Assembly (NCBI RefSeq): GCF_900130125.1
Contig: NZ_FQXY01000010.1
Span: forward strand, 744,001 to 808,000
Length of the DNA stretch: 64,000 nucleotides
Source of the DNA: Bacteroides congonensis
Lineage (GTDB): Bacteria > Bacteroidota > Bacteroidia > Bacteroidales > Bacteroidaceae
Direction: 5' to 3'
Under the pieces are notes generated by a model. That model made no database searches. It saw only the letters and a program-made list of their open reading frames with translations, and was not told the DNA's origin. A program made the translations under genes and the position numbers. Of this stretch, positions 53,326-63,072 are shown in pieces. Within the stretch, counting starts at the first letter, position 1. Each line of letters starts with the position of its first letter.

Positions 53326-56300
53326 TTAAAAAGTTAGATTCAGCGACATGGATACTTGACGCGACATCGGATATTCCGTACCACGTTCCACTTTCACCGT
53401 AGACCAGTGGAAAAGGTCTTCCATATAAAATCCTACGCTGGCACTACTCAACCCGAGCCTCTCCAGGAACTTGTCGTAACGCTTCTCAAAGCGGTACTGG
53501 ATATTAATAGTGTTCAGCACCAGCTCGTTATCATCCATGATAAAACGTGAACTGGCTTTTGTGGTATTTCCGTTTACCGTCTCCGACAAAGATTTGTATT
53601 TTGCCACATCGCCCGGCTGAAGCCAGCGCTCGGTATAAGCACGGCGGTCTACATTACTATAAATGTCAGCATTCTCCACTTTGTCAAGCAGTGTCTTGTT
53701 ATACACCTGTCCGCCGAACTTATAGCGGGCGGCCACGCTGACACTAAGTCCGCGCCAGTTGAAGTTTACCCCCAACGTACCCATCAGGTCGGGTTCGGTG
53801 TCACCAACCGGAACCTGGTCGGCCGCATCCCACGTACTTTTGCGGTTGCCATTACGATCCAGAAAAACTTCACGTCCGGTGATAGGATCGATTCCCAATG
53901 AACGGACAGTCCAAATCATTGTTTGTGAATATCCCTCTTCATAGCGTGGCATGGGACGGCTCAGCTTGTTCGGGTTGTCGGGGTCTTCCTGCATCATCTC
54001 CTGATTACGTGCACGCATGGCATTGGAAATTTTCTTAATTTTATTTTTATTGTGGCTTCCGTTGGCAATAATACTAAAGTTCATCTGTTTGGACGGGTTG
54101 TAATAAGGCATCACACGCAAAGTAAATTCGTATCCGACATTAGAGATATTACCGACATTATCTTTCATCGTACTGAATCCCACAGAAGGCGGCAATGAAT
54201 AATCGAGCACCGTATTCTTAGTGTACTTATTGTAGTATTCAAAACGTCCGCTCAACTTATTCTTGAACATGCTAAAGTCAACTCCCGCATTGAAAGAGTT
54301 CGTAATCTGCCATTTCAGATCCGGATTTCCCATACCGTAGAGCATCGTTCCCACCACGTCCGAACCTTGATAAATACGCATACTATTGGCGTAAGAATAC
54401 ATCTGCAATGCCTGATAGGCAGAGAATCCCTGCTCACCGGTCACACCATAAGTGGCACGCAAAACCAATTCATCGAATATCCCCGTCTTCCTAATCCAGG
54501 ACTCCTTATGGAGATTCCAACGCGCGCCAGTTGACCAGAACGGAGCGAGCCTGTTATTGCTTCCAAACTCGGAAGAAGCATCCAAGCGACCGTTTACATC
54601 GACAGCATAACGCTGGTCATATGTATAACTGACGGTAGCTACCGCTCCCAACGCACGTGTAGTACTTTCATCTCCCGTAGTTTCTTTCATCTTCGCACCC
54701 AGAAATACTTCGTCCATATTATCATTAGGGAATCCCGTCACATTGACACCAGCCGTATGATTCTTGGTTTCGGTCACATTATAACGGAAAAAAGTAGAAA
54801 GCAGATGCTTGTTCTTCCATATCTGATTGAAACTGGCAGTGAAAGCCAAATCGTACTGCAATGAAGTAGCATTGCTCCATAGGTAGCTCCCCCTGTCTTC
54901 AAGCGGTAGAAGTTCTCCAGTCTGAAACTGCGTATGATTGGCAGACTTGAAAATATCCGTATCCGACTGGGTCTTTGTAACAGTTAGATCCATAGCAAGA
55001 CGCAGATTGCTTATCGGAGAATACTCAGCACGAAAAGCGTCACGCACTTCAAAGGCAGTGTTACGGTCTTTCGTGTTATAAAGTGTATTATACATCGGAT
55101 TTGTCACATATTTCCCGGAAGAGAAATCATACATATCCAAAGGTTCTTCCAGATAAAGGGGAATATTTCCCTTTTCGTCACGTATCGTATAATACGGATT
55201 CAACGAAGCATACTCCTTGAAACTTCCATAAGGAGAAGTTCTGTCAGACACGTTATAGTCCACATAAGCAATATTACTGATTAACAAGCCTTTGTAACGA
55301 TAACGAATGTCCAGGCTGACACTTTTCCCGCTAAGCCCCGTCTGCTTCATCACACCGGGAGCCTCATTAATACCCGCATAAAGTTTGTAACGGAGACTCT
55401 CGTTACCGCCTTCGAGATTAATACCATGGCGATGAGCAAACACCGTCTGCAAAGGTTGGGACAACCAGTACGTATTCACTCCACGCTTGACATTATACAG
55501 TTTGTTGGCATAAGACGCCAGCCTGCCGGCAGACGATTCTCCCGTGTAATACTCGTCGTAAAGCCCGGCACGCCTTTCCAGCTCCAGTTTTTCGGCCGCA
55601 TTAAGCAGGTTGTAATCTGTCAAATCAGGATATTCCACTTTGTAATTTCCATTGTAGGTGACGCGCAGCTTGCCCGCTTCCGGTGCTTTCGTCTCCACGA
55701 CAACTACACCATTGGAAGCCTGCGATCCATAAATAGCCATCGCAGCAGCATCTTTCAGCAAAGTGACACTGGCAATCTGGGCAGGATCCAAGTCCATAAT
55801 CTTTGTTACGCTTACTCCAATAATACCATCCAGCACGAACAATGGCTGATTGGGACGGGTATCCACATCACCACGCATGATAATCGTCTCATCCGTAGAA
55901 TAATCTCCCATACTGGACTGTCCACGCATATTGAAATTCGGAACCGAGCTAGGATTGGAACCGGAAATCATACTCTCTTCCATCCGAAAACCGGGGTCAA
56001 GCATCTGAATGGCGTTCAGGACATTTCCCGAAGTCAGTTTACGAATCTCCTCACCGGACATCCGATTAGCCGAACCGGTAAACCCTTCTTTCTTCCGTTC
56101 GAAAATACCTGTCACCACCACTTCATCAACTGCATGCGCATCATCTTTCATCACAACAGCAAGGGGTTTCCCCGCAAAGGGAACAGATACCTTCTGCATA
56201 CCGATATAAGTAAAATGCACAGTTTTTACCTGTTTGCCTTCGGGCACAGCAATCGTAAACTTCCCATCCATATCGGTAGCACCGCCTACCGACGGGTCGT

Positions 56301-56721
56301 CCGTCCGGACATTCACCCCGGGAAGCGGCTCCCCATTAACATCTTTCACCTGCCCTGTGATTTTCTGTGTAGCCTGCCGCTTTATCAACAAGACCGACAC
56401 ATACTTGCCGTTAATCCTGAAAGAAAGCGGAAAAGAAGTAGTGATAGCCACCATAGCTTCTTCCACCGTTTTTTGTTTCAGGTTGATAGTCACCTTGAAG
56501 TTCTGGACTTCATTGTAAGTGAACAGAACTTTAAACCCTGAAGCTTCCTCCACTTTCTTCAACACAGAAGGCATAGCTTCGTCATGACACACTAAGTCAA
56601 ACCTCTTCGAACCATTCTGTGCTAAAGCTTGCCTTACAGGCAAACCGGCGAACAAAAAGACCACCAACGCTATCACGATTGAATTCAAAAGAGTCCCTCT
56701 CTTGCTTAAATAATCTTTCAT
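53326..56721 (-). CDS. SusC/RagA TonB-dependent transporter with STN signalling domain (locus B)
   Basis: A complete SusC of 1131 residues. A signal peptide (about 1-34) is followed by a secretin/TonB short N-terminal domain (about 40-112: FDLVCHDEAMPSVLKKVEEA), which contacts the FecR anti-sigma factor. Then come a carboxypeptidase-like domain (about 117-195: GQVKDVNGEPLPGVNVRTDD), the plug (VDEVVVTGIFERKKEG, GSQASNGVVVVETKAPEAG) and the barrel ending in VSMSLNLTF. The STN domain marks trans-envelope signalling: substrate binding should release the sigma factor and raise its own expression. Confidence 0.95.
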   Translation of the reverse strand: MKDYLSKRGTLLNSIVIALVVFLFAGLPVRQALAQNGSKRFDLVCHDEAMPSVLKKVEEASGFKVLFTYNEVQNFKVTINLKQKTVEEAMVAITTSFPLSFRINGKYVSVLLIKRQATQKITGQVKDVNGEPLPGVNVRTDDPSVGGATDMDGKFTIAVPEGKQVKTVHFTYIGMQKVSVPFAGKPLAVVMKDDAHAVDEVVVTGIFERKKEGFTGSANRMSGEEIRKLTSGNVLNAIQMLDPGFRMEESMISGSNPSSVPNFNMRGQSSMGDYSTDETIIMRGDVDTRPNQPLFVLDGIIGVSVTKIMDLDPAQIASVTLLKDAAAMAIYGSQASNGVVVVETKAPEAGKLRVTYNGNYKVEYPDLTDYNLLNAAEKLELERRAGLYDEYYTGESSAGRLASYANKLYNVKRGVNTYWLSQPLQTVFAHRHGINLEGGNESLRYKLYAGINEAPGVMKQTGLSGKSVSLDIRYRYKGLLISNIAYVDYNVSDRTSPYGSFKEYASLNPYYTIRDEKGNIPLYLEEPLDMYDFSSGKYVTNPMYNTLYNTKDRNTAFEVRDAFRAEYSPISNLRLAMDLTVTKTQSDTDIFKSANHTQFQTGELLPLEDRGSYLWSNATSLQYDLAFTASFNQIWKNKHLLSTFFRYNVTETKNHTAGVNVTGFPNDNMDEVFLGAKMKETTGDESTTRALGAVATVSYTYDQRYAVDVNGRLDASSEFGSNNRLAPFWSTGARWNLHKESWIRKTGIFDELVLRATYGVTGEQGFSAYQALQMYSYANSMRIYQGSDVVGTMLYGMGNPDLKWQITNSFNAGVDFSMFKNKLSGRFEYYNKYTKNTVLDYSLPPSVGFSTMKDNVGNISNVGYEFTLRVMPYYNPSKQMNFSIIANGSHNKNKIKKISNAMRARNQEMMQEDPDNPNKLSRPMPRYEEGYSQTMIWTVRSLGIDPITGREVFLDRNGNRKSTWDAADQVPVGDTEPDLMGTLGVNFNWRGLSVSVAARYKFGGQVYNKTLLDKVENADIYSNVDRRAYTERWLQPGDVAKYKSLSETVNGNTTKASSRFIMDDNELVLNTINIQYRFEKRYDKFLERLGLSSASVGFYMEDLFHWSTVKVERGTEYPMSRQVSMSLNLTF

Positions 56722-56967
56722 AAATCCAACATATTGAAAAATTAAAAATTTATATTACTACGAAAGATTAAGCAAGATAGTCCCAACAAAACATTATTTT
56801 TTTCATTCTGACGGTCATTTTCTTTTTTTCATATCAGAAAGAAAGGCTCTAAAACACTTCCTCATCCATTGTGAACAACAGGAGCAATCATAAAAAAAAG
56901 AAAATAACGCCCCGTTGATGAACAAAAATGTCCACCAAACAAATAAAATATGAACTAAAAAAGATAT

Positions 56968-58089
56968 TTATTCGCGCTTACGAACAGTTATTTTATTTCC
57001 TCCGTCCTTTGTTACGGAAAGATATTGGTAAAGGTTCAGATTTTCAATGACACTGTCTATGGTCTCGCTCCTGTCGGCAACGAAATGAAGGCGCTGCTCT
57101 TCAAGCAAGGAATCCTGCTCCATCTCTATCGTCACGTTATACCAACGTCCCAAATCTTTCAGGATGTCGCTCAGATGAACATTATCATAATAGAAATAAC
57201 CTTCCATCCAATAAGTATAATAGCTCACATTCACCTGGTGAACCTGAAAATCGTCATCCGTACAGGTAATGTCATCGCCGGGAACCAGCAGAACTTCCCG
57301 GTCAATTCCGGGCATATGCACTTTCACAGAGCCCTGCACCAATGTGACGTGCGCCTCGGAATCCTTATATGCCTTCACATTGAATTCAGTCCCTAGTACT
57401 TCGGTAGTCATTTTATCGGTAATAATCACAAAAGGATGCTGTTCGTCACGAGCCACCTTGAAATATGCTTCCCCCTCAAGAGTCACAGTACGCCGGGAAC
57501 CTGAAAAACGTGTAGGAAAAGAAAGGCGGCTGGACGCATTCATCCATACTTCCGTCCCGTCGCTCAGCACAATCTTATAAACCTGTCCGCGGGGAATAGA
57601 GACAATATTACGGCATACCTTTTCAACAGACGCACGGGTATAGTCGGCTTCGGTAGCCGAAAGCACCACTCCTTCTTTCTCAATCCTCGCCTTTGAGAGA
57701 TTTGGCAAAGGTGTTTCTGTCTTTTCTTCCGAAGAGATATCCTCCTCAATCACGGAAGCCTGTTTTACCGGCTCCGTCTTCACTAACACCGCCACTTGCT
57801 TCTCGTGCAACGTAGTCTCCACATTGCTCCACAGTAAAAATACAGCAATCAGCAAAGCTGCTGCAGAAGCGGAGAACAATATAAATGACCGGAGTTTCCG
57901 GGACTTCTTCTTTTCTTGCCGGACACGGCTGCTGAACTTCTTCCACTCCTCTGCGCCTGATGGTTCTTCAAACTGCAAACGGAGAAATGCCTGCTCGCAC
58001 TCATACTGCAAACGCTCCTTCTGGGGAGTACTTACGTCCTGATAATCCTCACAACAGTTACTATCTTGTTTATTATCTTGCTCACTCAT
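56968..58089 (-). CDS. FecR-family anti-sigma factor
   Basis: A 373-residue inner-membrane signal protein. The cytoplasmic N-terminus (about 1-85) binds the sigma factor, one membrane helix follows (about 86-106: FILFSASAAALLIAVFLLW), then the periplasmic FecR domain (about 185-280: PRGQVYKIVLSDGTEVWMNASS, TVTLEGEAYFKVARD) and a C-terminal DUF4974-like domain (YYDNVHLSDILKDLGRWYNV), which meets the STN domain of SusC. It lies between the sigma gene and the SusC gene, the standard order. Confidence 0.94.
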   Translation of the reverse strand: MSEQDNKQDSNCCEDYQDVSTPQKERLQYECEQAFLRLQFEEPSGAEEWKKFSSRVRQEKKKSRKLRSFILFSASAAALLIAVFLLWSNVETTLHEKQVAVLVKTEPVKQASVIEEDISSEEKTETPLPNLSKARIEKEGVVLSATEADYTRASVEKVCRNIVSIPRGQVYKIVLSDGTEVWMNASSRLSFPTRFSGSRRTVTLEGEAYFKVARDEQHPFVIITDKMTTEVLGTEFNVKAYKDSEAHVTLVQGSVKVHMPGIDREVLLVPGDDITCTDDDFQVHQVNVSYYTYWMEGYFYYDNVHLSDILKDLGRWYNVTIEMEQDSLLEEQRLHFVADRSETIDSVIENLNLYQYLSVTKDGGNKITVRKRE

Positions 58090-58176
58090 ATAGTTTTGCT
58101 GTTTTTCTATGATATTTATAATTCTATCAACGCATTTCTATGTACTACACGTAATTACTACGAATCAAACATTACT

Positions 58177-58734
58177 TTAGTCACTATAATTACCACCTTT
58201 TTTATACTTTACAGAAAAATACTGCCGAATAATGTTCAGCCCTTTCATCACATGTTTGCGCACACCACTTTCCGAAAGACCGGTCAACCGCGCCACTTCT
58301 CGATACATTTTCTTATAAACATAGCATTGTTCCATCACCGTACGTGTCAGGGGCGGCATTTCCTCTATCAACCGCATAATAACAACAATACGCGCCTCAC
58401 TTTCCCGTCGGTCGTCATCATTCCACTCACGAAGCATCGACAAGTAAGACAGCTTATTATCTTCCTGCTTTTCCTGACGCCGGAGATAATCTATGCAGAG
58501 ATGATGCAGATGAGTGTACATATAGGTGAGTGCCGTATCCATCCGGAAAGTTTCAATCCGCTCCCACATAAATTGGAACGAATCGCCAACCAAATCCTTA
58601 CAAGTCTCAGAATCAGGAATATATCGCAGGGCATAATAATAAAAACGGGAATAATTTGCTTGAAAGAATTCTTCGAACTCTTTTTCTAACAATTCTTTGT
58701 TGCCCTGCTTTACCTTCATTCTTTTTTGTTTCAA
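58177..58734 (-). CDS. ECF RNA polymerase sigma-70 factor (FecI/RpoE-like)
   Basis: A 185-residue ECF sigma factor. Region 2 (about 20-85: EFEEFFQANYSRFYYYALRYI, DLVGDSFQFMWERIE) binds the -10 element and core polymerase; region 4 (about 120-175: LPPLTRTV-like helix, CYVYKKMYREVARLTGLSESGVRKHVMKGL) recognises -35. The Bacteroides type is paired with the FecR gene 87 bp downstream and directs the SusC operon. A -7 box (minus strand TATTTTTG, 58754-58761) lies 19 bp upstream. Confidence 0.94.
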   Translation of the reverse strand: MKQKRMKVKQGNKELLEKEFEEFFQANYSRFYYYALRYIPDSETCKDLVGDSFQFMWERIETFRMDTALTYMYTHLHHLCIDYLRRQEKQEDNKLSYLSMLREWNDDDRRESEARIVVIMRLIEEMPPLTRTVMEQCYVYKKMYREVARLTGLSESGVRKHVMKGLNIIRQYFSVKYKKGGNYSD

Positions 58735-58753
58735 ATTAGTAACAAACCGGCGG

Positions 58754-58761
58754 CAAAAATA
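58754..58761 (-). promoter_or_regulatory. -7 box of the ECF sigma gene
   Basis: Minus strand TATTTTTG, 19 bp before the start codon; housekeeping-type promoter, so basal sigma level may not depend on itself. Confidence 0.5.
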
Positions 58762-58822
58762 ATAAATAAAAAGAAAAGTATAACCTTTATAATTAATTTA
58801 TATCATTATAGCACTTGCCATA

Positions 58823-59314
58823 TCAATCCAGCCGCTTCTTTATTCCGCTGCTAATCTCTTTCATAGTTTTCCCAAATACCGGGTGTACCAACTCCGGCGC
58901 AATCTCTGCCAACGGCAGCATTACAAAATCACGTTCTGTCATTAAAGGGTGGGGGAGATTCAGTTCCGCACCTGTCGGAGAGGTTACAGAAAGCACTAAA
59001 TCTTCATAAAACAAGAGGTCAATATCAATCAGACGGTCACTATACACTCCGTCAACGGACTTTTTGGTACGCCCCAATTCTCGTTCAATCGCCTGTGTCT
59101 CCTGCAATACCGCCAAAGGGGACAAATCCGTATCCACGCAAGCGGCAGCATTCAGAAAACTATTCTCAGAAGTAAATCCCCAAGGGGCGGTAACGTAAAA
59201 AGCAGACAGGGAAACGACTTTCCCTATCTGCTCTTCTATCTTTTGCACGGCATCCCGAAGATTTTGTTCTTTATCCCCCAGGTTTGTGCCGAGTCCTACA
59301 TAAACTTTTGCCAT
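58823..59314 (-). CDS. folK: 2-amino-4-hydroxy-6-hydroxymethyldihydropteridine diphosphokinase
   Basis: It transfers pyrophosphate from ATP to hydroxymethyl-dihydropterin in folate synthesis. The 163 residues carry VYVGLGTNLGDKEQNL at the N-terminus, SENSFLNAAACVDTDLSP, and the metal-binding DRLIDIDLLFYED followed by LPHPLMTERDFVMLPL, all family hallmarks. Its ATG shares one base with the queA stop, so it is coupled to queA as the last gene of the operon. Confidence 0.96.
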   Translation of the reverse strand: MAKVYVGLGTNLGDKEQNLRDAVQKIEEQIGKVVSLSAFYVTAPWGFTSENSFLNAAACVDTDLSPLAVLQETQAIERELGRTKKSVDGVYSDRLIDIDLLFYEDLVLSVTSPTGAELNLPHPLMTERDFVMLPLAEIAPELVHPVFGKTMKEISSGIKKRLD

Positions 59315-60372
59315 TATTTGTCCAGAATCAGCATTGCATCTCCGTATGTACCGAAACGGTATCCTTCCTTCAATGCTACGTGATAAGCATCCATTACCTG
59401 CTCATAGCCCCCAAAAGCAGCTACAATCATCAACAATGTAGAAAGCGGCATATGGAAGTTGGAAATCATTGAATTGGCCACAGTAAATTCATACGGCGGG
59501 AAGATAAACTTGTTCGTCCATCCTTCAAATTCCTTCAAATGCCCGTCGGTGCTGACTGCGCTTTCGATGGCACGCATCACCGTCGTACCTACCGCACACA
59601 CATTCTTTCCGTTATCTTTGGCACGATTAACAGCTTTCACTGCATCCGCATCCACAAACATCTGTTCCGAATCCATCTTGTGCTTCGTCAAGTCTTCCAC
59701 GTCAATGTCGCGGAAGTTACCCAGACCTGCATGCAGAGTGATATATGCAAAGTCCACTCCCTTAATTTCCAGACGCTTCATCAATTCACGGCTGAAGTGC
59801 AGGCTGGCAGTCGGAGCTGTCACCGCACCTTCATTCTTCGCGAAGATAGACTGGAAACGTTCTGCATCTTCCGGCTCTACGGGACGGTTGATGATAGTGT
59901 GGGGCAGGGGAGTTTCACCCAATTCATACAAAGCTTTTTTGAACTCGTCGTGAGGCCCGTCATAAAGGAAACGCAGTGTACGTCCACGGGAAGTCGTATT
60001 ATCAATAACTTCGGCCACCATTGAATCGTCCGGGCCGAAATACAGCTTGTTACCGATACGAATCTTACGCGCCGGATCCACCAATACGTCCCACAAGCGA
60101 AGTTCTTCATTCAATTCACGCAACAAGAATACCTCGATACGGGCACCTGTCTTCTCCTTGTTACCGTACAAACGCGCAGGGAATACCTTCGTATCGTTGA
60201 ATATAAACACATCCTTGTCATCAAAGTAGTCCAGAACTTCCTTGAACATCCTGTGTTCAATCTTACCTGTTTTACGATGCAATACCATCAAACGAGACTC
60301 ATCCCTATATTTCATAGGATGCAGAGCAATCTTATCTTCGGGTAACTTAAATTTGAATTGTGATAATTTCAT
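59314..60372 (-). CDS. queA: S-adenosylmethionine:tRNA ribosyltransferase-isomerase
   Basis: It transfers the ribose part of SAM to preQ1 in tRNA, forming epoxyqueuosine in queuosine synthesis. The 352-residue protein shows the usual N-terminus ([21 protein letters not shown]), [40 protein letters not shown] and the C-terminal [18 protein letters not shown]. It lies between truB (17 bp) and folK (1-bp overlap). Grouping with truB puts two tRNA modification genes together. Confidence 0.97.
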   Translation of the reverse strand: MKLSQFKFKLPEDKIALHPMKYRDESRLMVLHRKTGKIEHRMFKEVLDYFDDKDVFIFNDTKVFPARLYGNKEKTGARIEVFLLRELNEELRLWDVLVDPARKIRIGNKLYFGPDDSMVAEVIDNTTSRGRTLRFLYDGPHDEFKKALYELGETPLPHTIINRPVEPEDAERFQSIFAKNEGAVTAPTASLHFSRELMKRLEIKGVDFAYITLHAGLGNFRDIDVEDLTKHKMDSEQMFVDADAVKAVNRAKDNGKNVCAVGTTVMRAIESAVSTDGHLKEFEGWTNKFIFPPYEFTVANSMISNFHMPLSTLLMIVAAFGGYEQVMDAYHVALKEGYRFGTYGDAMLILDK

Positions 60373-60389
60373 ATCTATTCCTTATTACG

Positions 60390-61112
60390 TTAATTATTTT
60401 CTTCTTCATTTTCTATTTCCTGTCCGTCAATCCACTCTTTAAAGTGTTCGGGATTCAGGCAGTCTTCCAACCGGACGTCACCTACACGGGTACGAATCAG
60501 GCCTGTCAGATGGGCTCCGCTATGGAGCGCTTCACCAATGTCGCGCGCCAAGGCTCGGATATACGTCCCCTTGCTGCATACGACACGAATCCGAATCATC
60601 GGCTCGGGAACATCCAGACTGCACTCCAACAATTCAATCTCGTCGATAACAAGCTGTTTCGCCTTTAGTTCTACTTCCTCTCCTTTTCTTGCCAGTTCGT
60701 AAGCACGCTTTCCATCCACCATACAGGCGGAGAATGCAGGCGGTACCTGTTCTATCGTACCGATAAAGTGCGTCAGCACTTCTTCCACCATCTCCCGTGT
60801 GATATGCTCAGTAGGGTAGGTAGCATCTATCTCATGCTCCAAATCATACGACGGCGTGGTAGCCCCCAACCGGAGCGTAGCGACGTACTCCTTCGTATGA
60901 TATTGAAACTCCTCTATTCTCTTCGTTGCCTTGCCTGTGCATACAATCATTACCCCTGTCGCAAGGGGATCCAACGTGCCGGCATGGCCGACTTTCAGTT
61001 TTTTCACCCCTATCCGCCGGCAAATATGATAACGGGCGTGCCCTACTACCTTAAATGAAGTCCAACCAAGAGGTTTATTAAAAAACAGTACTTCTCCTTT
61101 TTTAAAATTCAT
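60390..61112 (-). CDS. truB: tRNA pseudouridine(55) synthase
   Basis: It forms pseudouridine 55 in the T-loop of tRNAs. The start ATG 61112 ([20 protein letters not shown]) gives 240 residues and overlaps the uppP stop by one base. The catalytic aspartate lies in GHAGTLDPLATGVMIV; other motifs are AFSACMVDGKRAYELARKG and SKGTYIRALARDIGEALHSGA. Longer starts would run into uppP. Confidence 0.97.
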   Translation of the reverse strand: MNFKKGEVLFFNKPLGWTSFKVVGHARYHICRRIGVKKLKVGHAGTLDPLATGVMIVCTGKATKRIEEFQYHTKEYVATLRLGATTPSYDLEHEIDATYPTEHITREMVEEVLTHFIGTIEQVPPAFSACMVDGKRAYELARKGEEVELKAKQLVIDEIELLECSLDVPEPMIRIRVVCSKGTYIRALARDIGEALHSGAHLTGLIRTRVGDVRLEDCLNPEHFKEWIDGQEIENEEENN

Positions 61113-61903
61113 CAGCTCAATATAATCGTTACTAATCCTGCTATCGCGCAATAGATAGCGAAATAGATCAGCTTTCCTTTCTTCACCACATTAATCATCC
61201 ACTTACAAGCCAGGCAACCTGCCACGAAAGCAGCCAGGAAACCGACAATCAGCGACAACGCAGGAATATCACCTACCACATCCTCACCTTTCATCATCTT
61301 CATTCCGTCGAGCAACGCTTCTCCCAAGATTGGCGGAATAACCATCAGGAAGGAGAATTGTGCCAGTTTCGCCTTGTTATCGCCCAGCAGAAGCCCCGTA
61401 GCAATGGTAGAACCCGAACGGGACAACCCCGGCATGACTGCGCAAGCCTGCGCAATACCGATAATCAGAGCGTCCTTCATCGAGATTTTTTCTTTCTGAC
61501 GCGGCTTATAGTAATAAGAGAAAGTCAGCAGTGCGGCAGTCAACAACAACATACAACCCACAATCAGCAATCCTGACCCGAAAATCGTCTCCACATAATC
61601 CTTAAAGAACACTCCCACAATACCAATAGGTATCATTGAGATCAATATATTGATGACATAGCGCGTCTCGTCGTTCATCTGAAACTTGAACAGCCCGCGG
61701 AAAATCCAGTCTATCTCTTTCCATAAAATCACCAGTGTGCTGCACACCGTAGCCACGTGCACCACAATCGTGAATGCCAGATTCTCTTCGCCCTGTATCC
61801 CAAACAATGCTGACCCGATGGCCAGATGACCACTGCTGCTTACGGGCAAATACTCAGTCAATCCCTGAATCAGTCCAAGGATTAATGCTTCTAACCAACT
61901 CAT
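61112..61903 (-). CDS. uppP: Undecaprenyl-diphosphatase
   Basis: It dephosphorylates undecaprenyl pyrophosphate to recycle the lipid carrier of cell-wall synthesis; older name bacA, linked to bacitracin resistance. The 263-residue polytopic membrane protein has [21 protein letters not shown] (catalytic Glu-rich motif) and [19 protein letters not shown] (Arg-containing motif), both intact. It sits in the minus-strand operon between DUF3098 and truB. Confidence 0.97.
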   Translation of the reverse strand: MSWLEALILGLIQGLTEYLPVSSSGHLAIGSALFGIQGEENLAFTIVVHVATVCSTLVILWKEIDWIFRGLFKFQMNDETRYVINILISMIPIGIVGVFFKDYVETIFGSGLLIVGCMLLLTAALLTFSYYYKPRQKEKISMKDALIIGIAQACAVMPGLSRSGSTIATGLLLGDNKAKLAQFSFLMVIPPILGEALLDGMKMMKGEDVVGDIPALSLIVGFLAAFVAGCLACKWMINVVKKGKLIYFAIYCAIAGLVTIILS

Positions 61904-61912
61904 AATATCTTT

Positions 61913-62167
61913 TTATTCTCTTTTAATTTTAGGCACTTCAGTCATTTTAGGTTTACGCAACACCGCGTATATCATTGACAAAAAACCAAACAGGCAAACG
62001 ACGGGCGCCACCTTTATTCTACGTACACTGAAAATATCCGGTTCGAAAACCGTTTCGGACGACGAGGGTCCCGACATCAACAGGAAGCCGATAATAACAA
62101 TCGCCATTCCTATTGCGAGCAAGATAAAGTTCACTTTATCAAAGGCAAATTTCTGCTTGTCTGACAT
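61913..62167 (-). CDS. DUF3098 small membrane protein
   Basis: An 84-residue protein with two membrane helices (FILLAIGMAIVIIGFLLMSG and VAPVVCLFGFLSMIYAVL) joined by a loop containing FEPDIFSVRRIKVAP. It matches DUF3098, which in Bacteroidetes is nearly always encoded between ftsX and uppP. This suggests a link to division or cell-wall assembly, but no function is proven. Confidence 0.88.
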   Translation of the reverse strand: MSDKQKFAFDKVNFILLAIGMAIVIIGFLLMSGPSSSETVFEPDIFSVRRIKVAPVVCLFGFLSMIYAVLRKPKMTEVPKIKRE

Positions 62168-62187
62168 AAGTTTTTTCTTCTTTTGAA

Positions 62188-63069
62188 TTAAATATAGTAT
62201 AGGCTGTTCGCTTTCATTCTCAAGTACTTATTCATTGAGAAGTAGGCACATAGCCATGTTATTACAATTCCAAACACTAATACGCTTGCGCATACTATCA
62301 ACATGACTTCGGGCGTGATAACCTGAAGCAGTTCCTGTTCATACGTCACCGCCCAATAGGCAGTCCCCATCAATATGGCATCGGCAATCATGGCTGCCAG
62401 TATGCCGCTCCATACGTTCTTCCGAAGAAACGGCCCCCGTATAAAACTCCAACTCGCCCCCACCAATTTCATGGTATGGATGAGGAACCGTTTGGAATAG
62501 ATGGCAAGTCTTATCGTATTGTTTATCAAGGCAAAAGAAATAAAAGTGAGCACCACCGCCAAAGCAAGCAGCACCAGGCTGATATTCCGTATATTATCAT
62601 TCACGGCATCAATCAGCTCTTTCCTGTAAAGCACATCCTGTATATTGGAATTCTTCTTCACCAGTTTCTCTATTTTCGCAATGCTGTCGGAATTGGCATA
62701 GTCGGAATGGAGCTTGATTTCGAGGGACGCAGTAAATGGATTATAACCCAGGAACTCCTCGGGATCGGTTCCCATCGCTTCCGTCTGCTCCTTCAGAGCC
62801 TGTTTTTTAGAGATATATTCGGATTGCTTCACGAAAGGTTCCTGATTCAGCTTCTTCTGAAGTTTCAAAATATCGGCTTCCTTCATATCGTCACTGATAA
62901 GAATGGAGAAACTGATATTCTCGCGGACATATACGGAAAGATTATGCGCCGTCAGCACGAAAAAGACAACCAGTCCGAGCAACAGCAACACCAGTGTCGT
63001 ACTGATACTCGACGTGATGAACTGCATGTCGAATACCGAACCTGACTTATATTTGTTTTTACTTCCCAT
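62188..63069 (-). CDS. ftsX: Cell division protein FtsX
   Basis: The permease-like partner of FtsE, which activates cell-wall hydrolases at the septum. The 293-residue protein has a first membrane helix (LVLLLLGLVVFFVLTAHNL), an extracytoplasmic domain (about 45-165, with FVKQSEYISKKQALKEQ and ILRDVLYRKELI-like segments) and three further helices (LVLLALAVVLTFISFALINN and later). No ftsE gene is adjacent, which is usual in Bacteroides. It starts the ftsX-DUF3098-uppP-truB-queA-folK run, 3 bp after the methyltransferase stop. Confidence 0.95.
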   Translation of the reverse strand: MGSKNKYKSGSVFDMQFITSSISTTLVLLLLGLVVFFVLTAHNLSVYVRENISFSILISDDMKEADILKLQKKLNQEPFVKQSEYISKKQALKEQTEAMGTDPEEFLGYNPFTASLEIKLHSDYANSDSIAKIEKLVKKNSNIQDVLYRKELIDAVNDNIRNISLVLLALAVVLTFISFALINNTIRLAIYSKRFLIHTMKLVGASWSFIRGPFLRKNVWSGILAAMIADAILMGTAYWAVTYEQELLQVITPEVMLIVCASVLVFGIVITWLCAYFSMNKYLRMKANSLYYI

Positions 63070-63072
63070 GCG

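Noticed and set aside
55426..56541. 371-residue plus-strand frame
   Set aside because: It lies wholly antisense to the complete, well-recognised SusC gene; no family resemblance.
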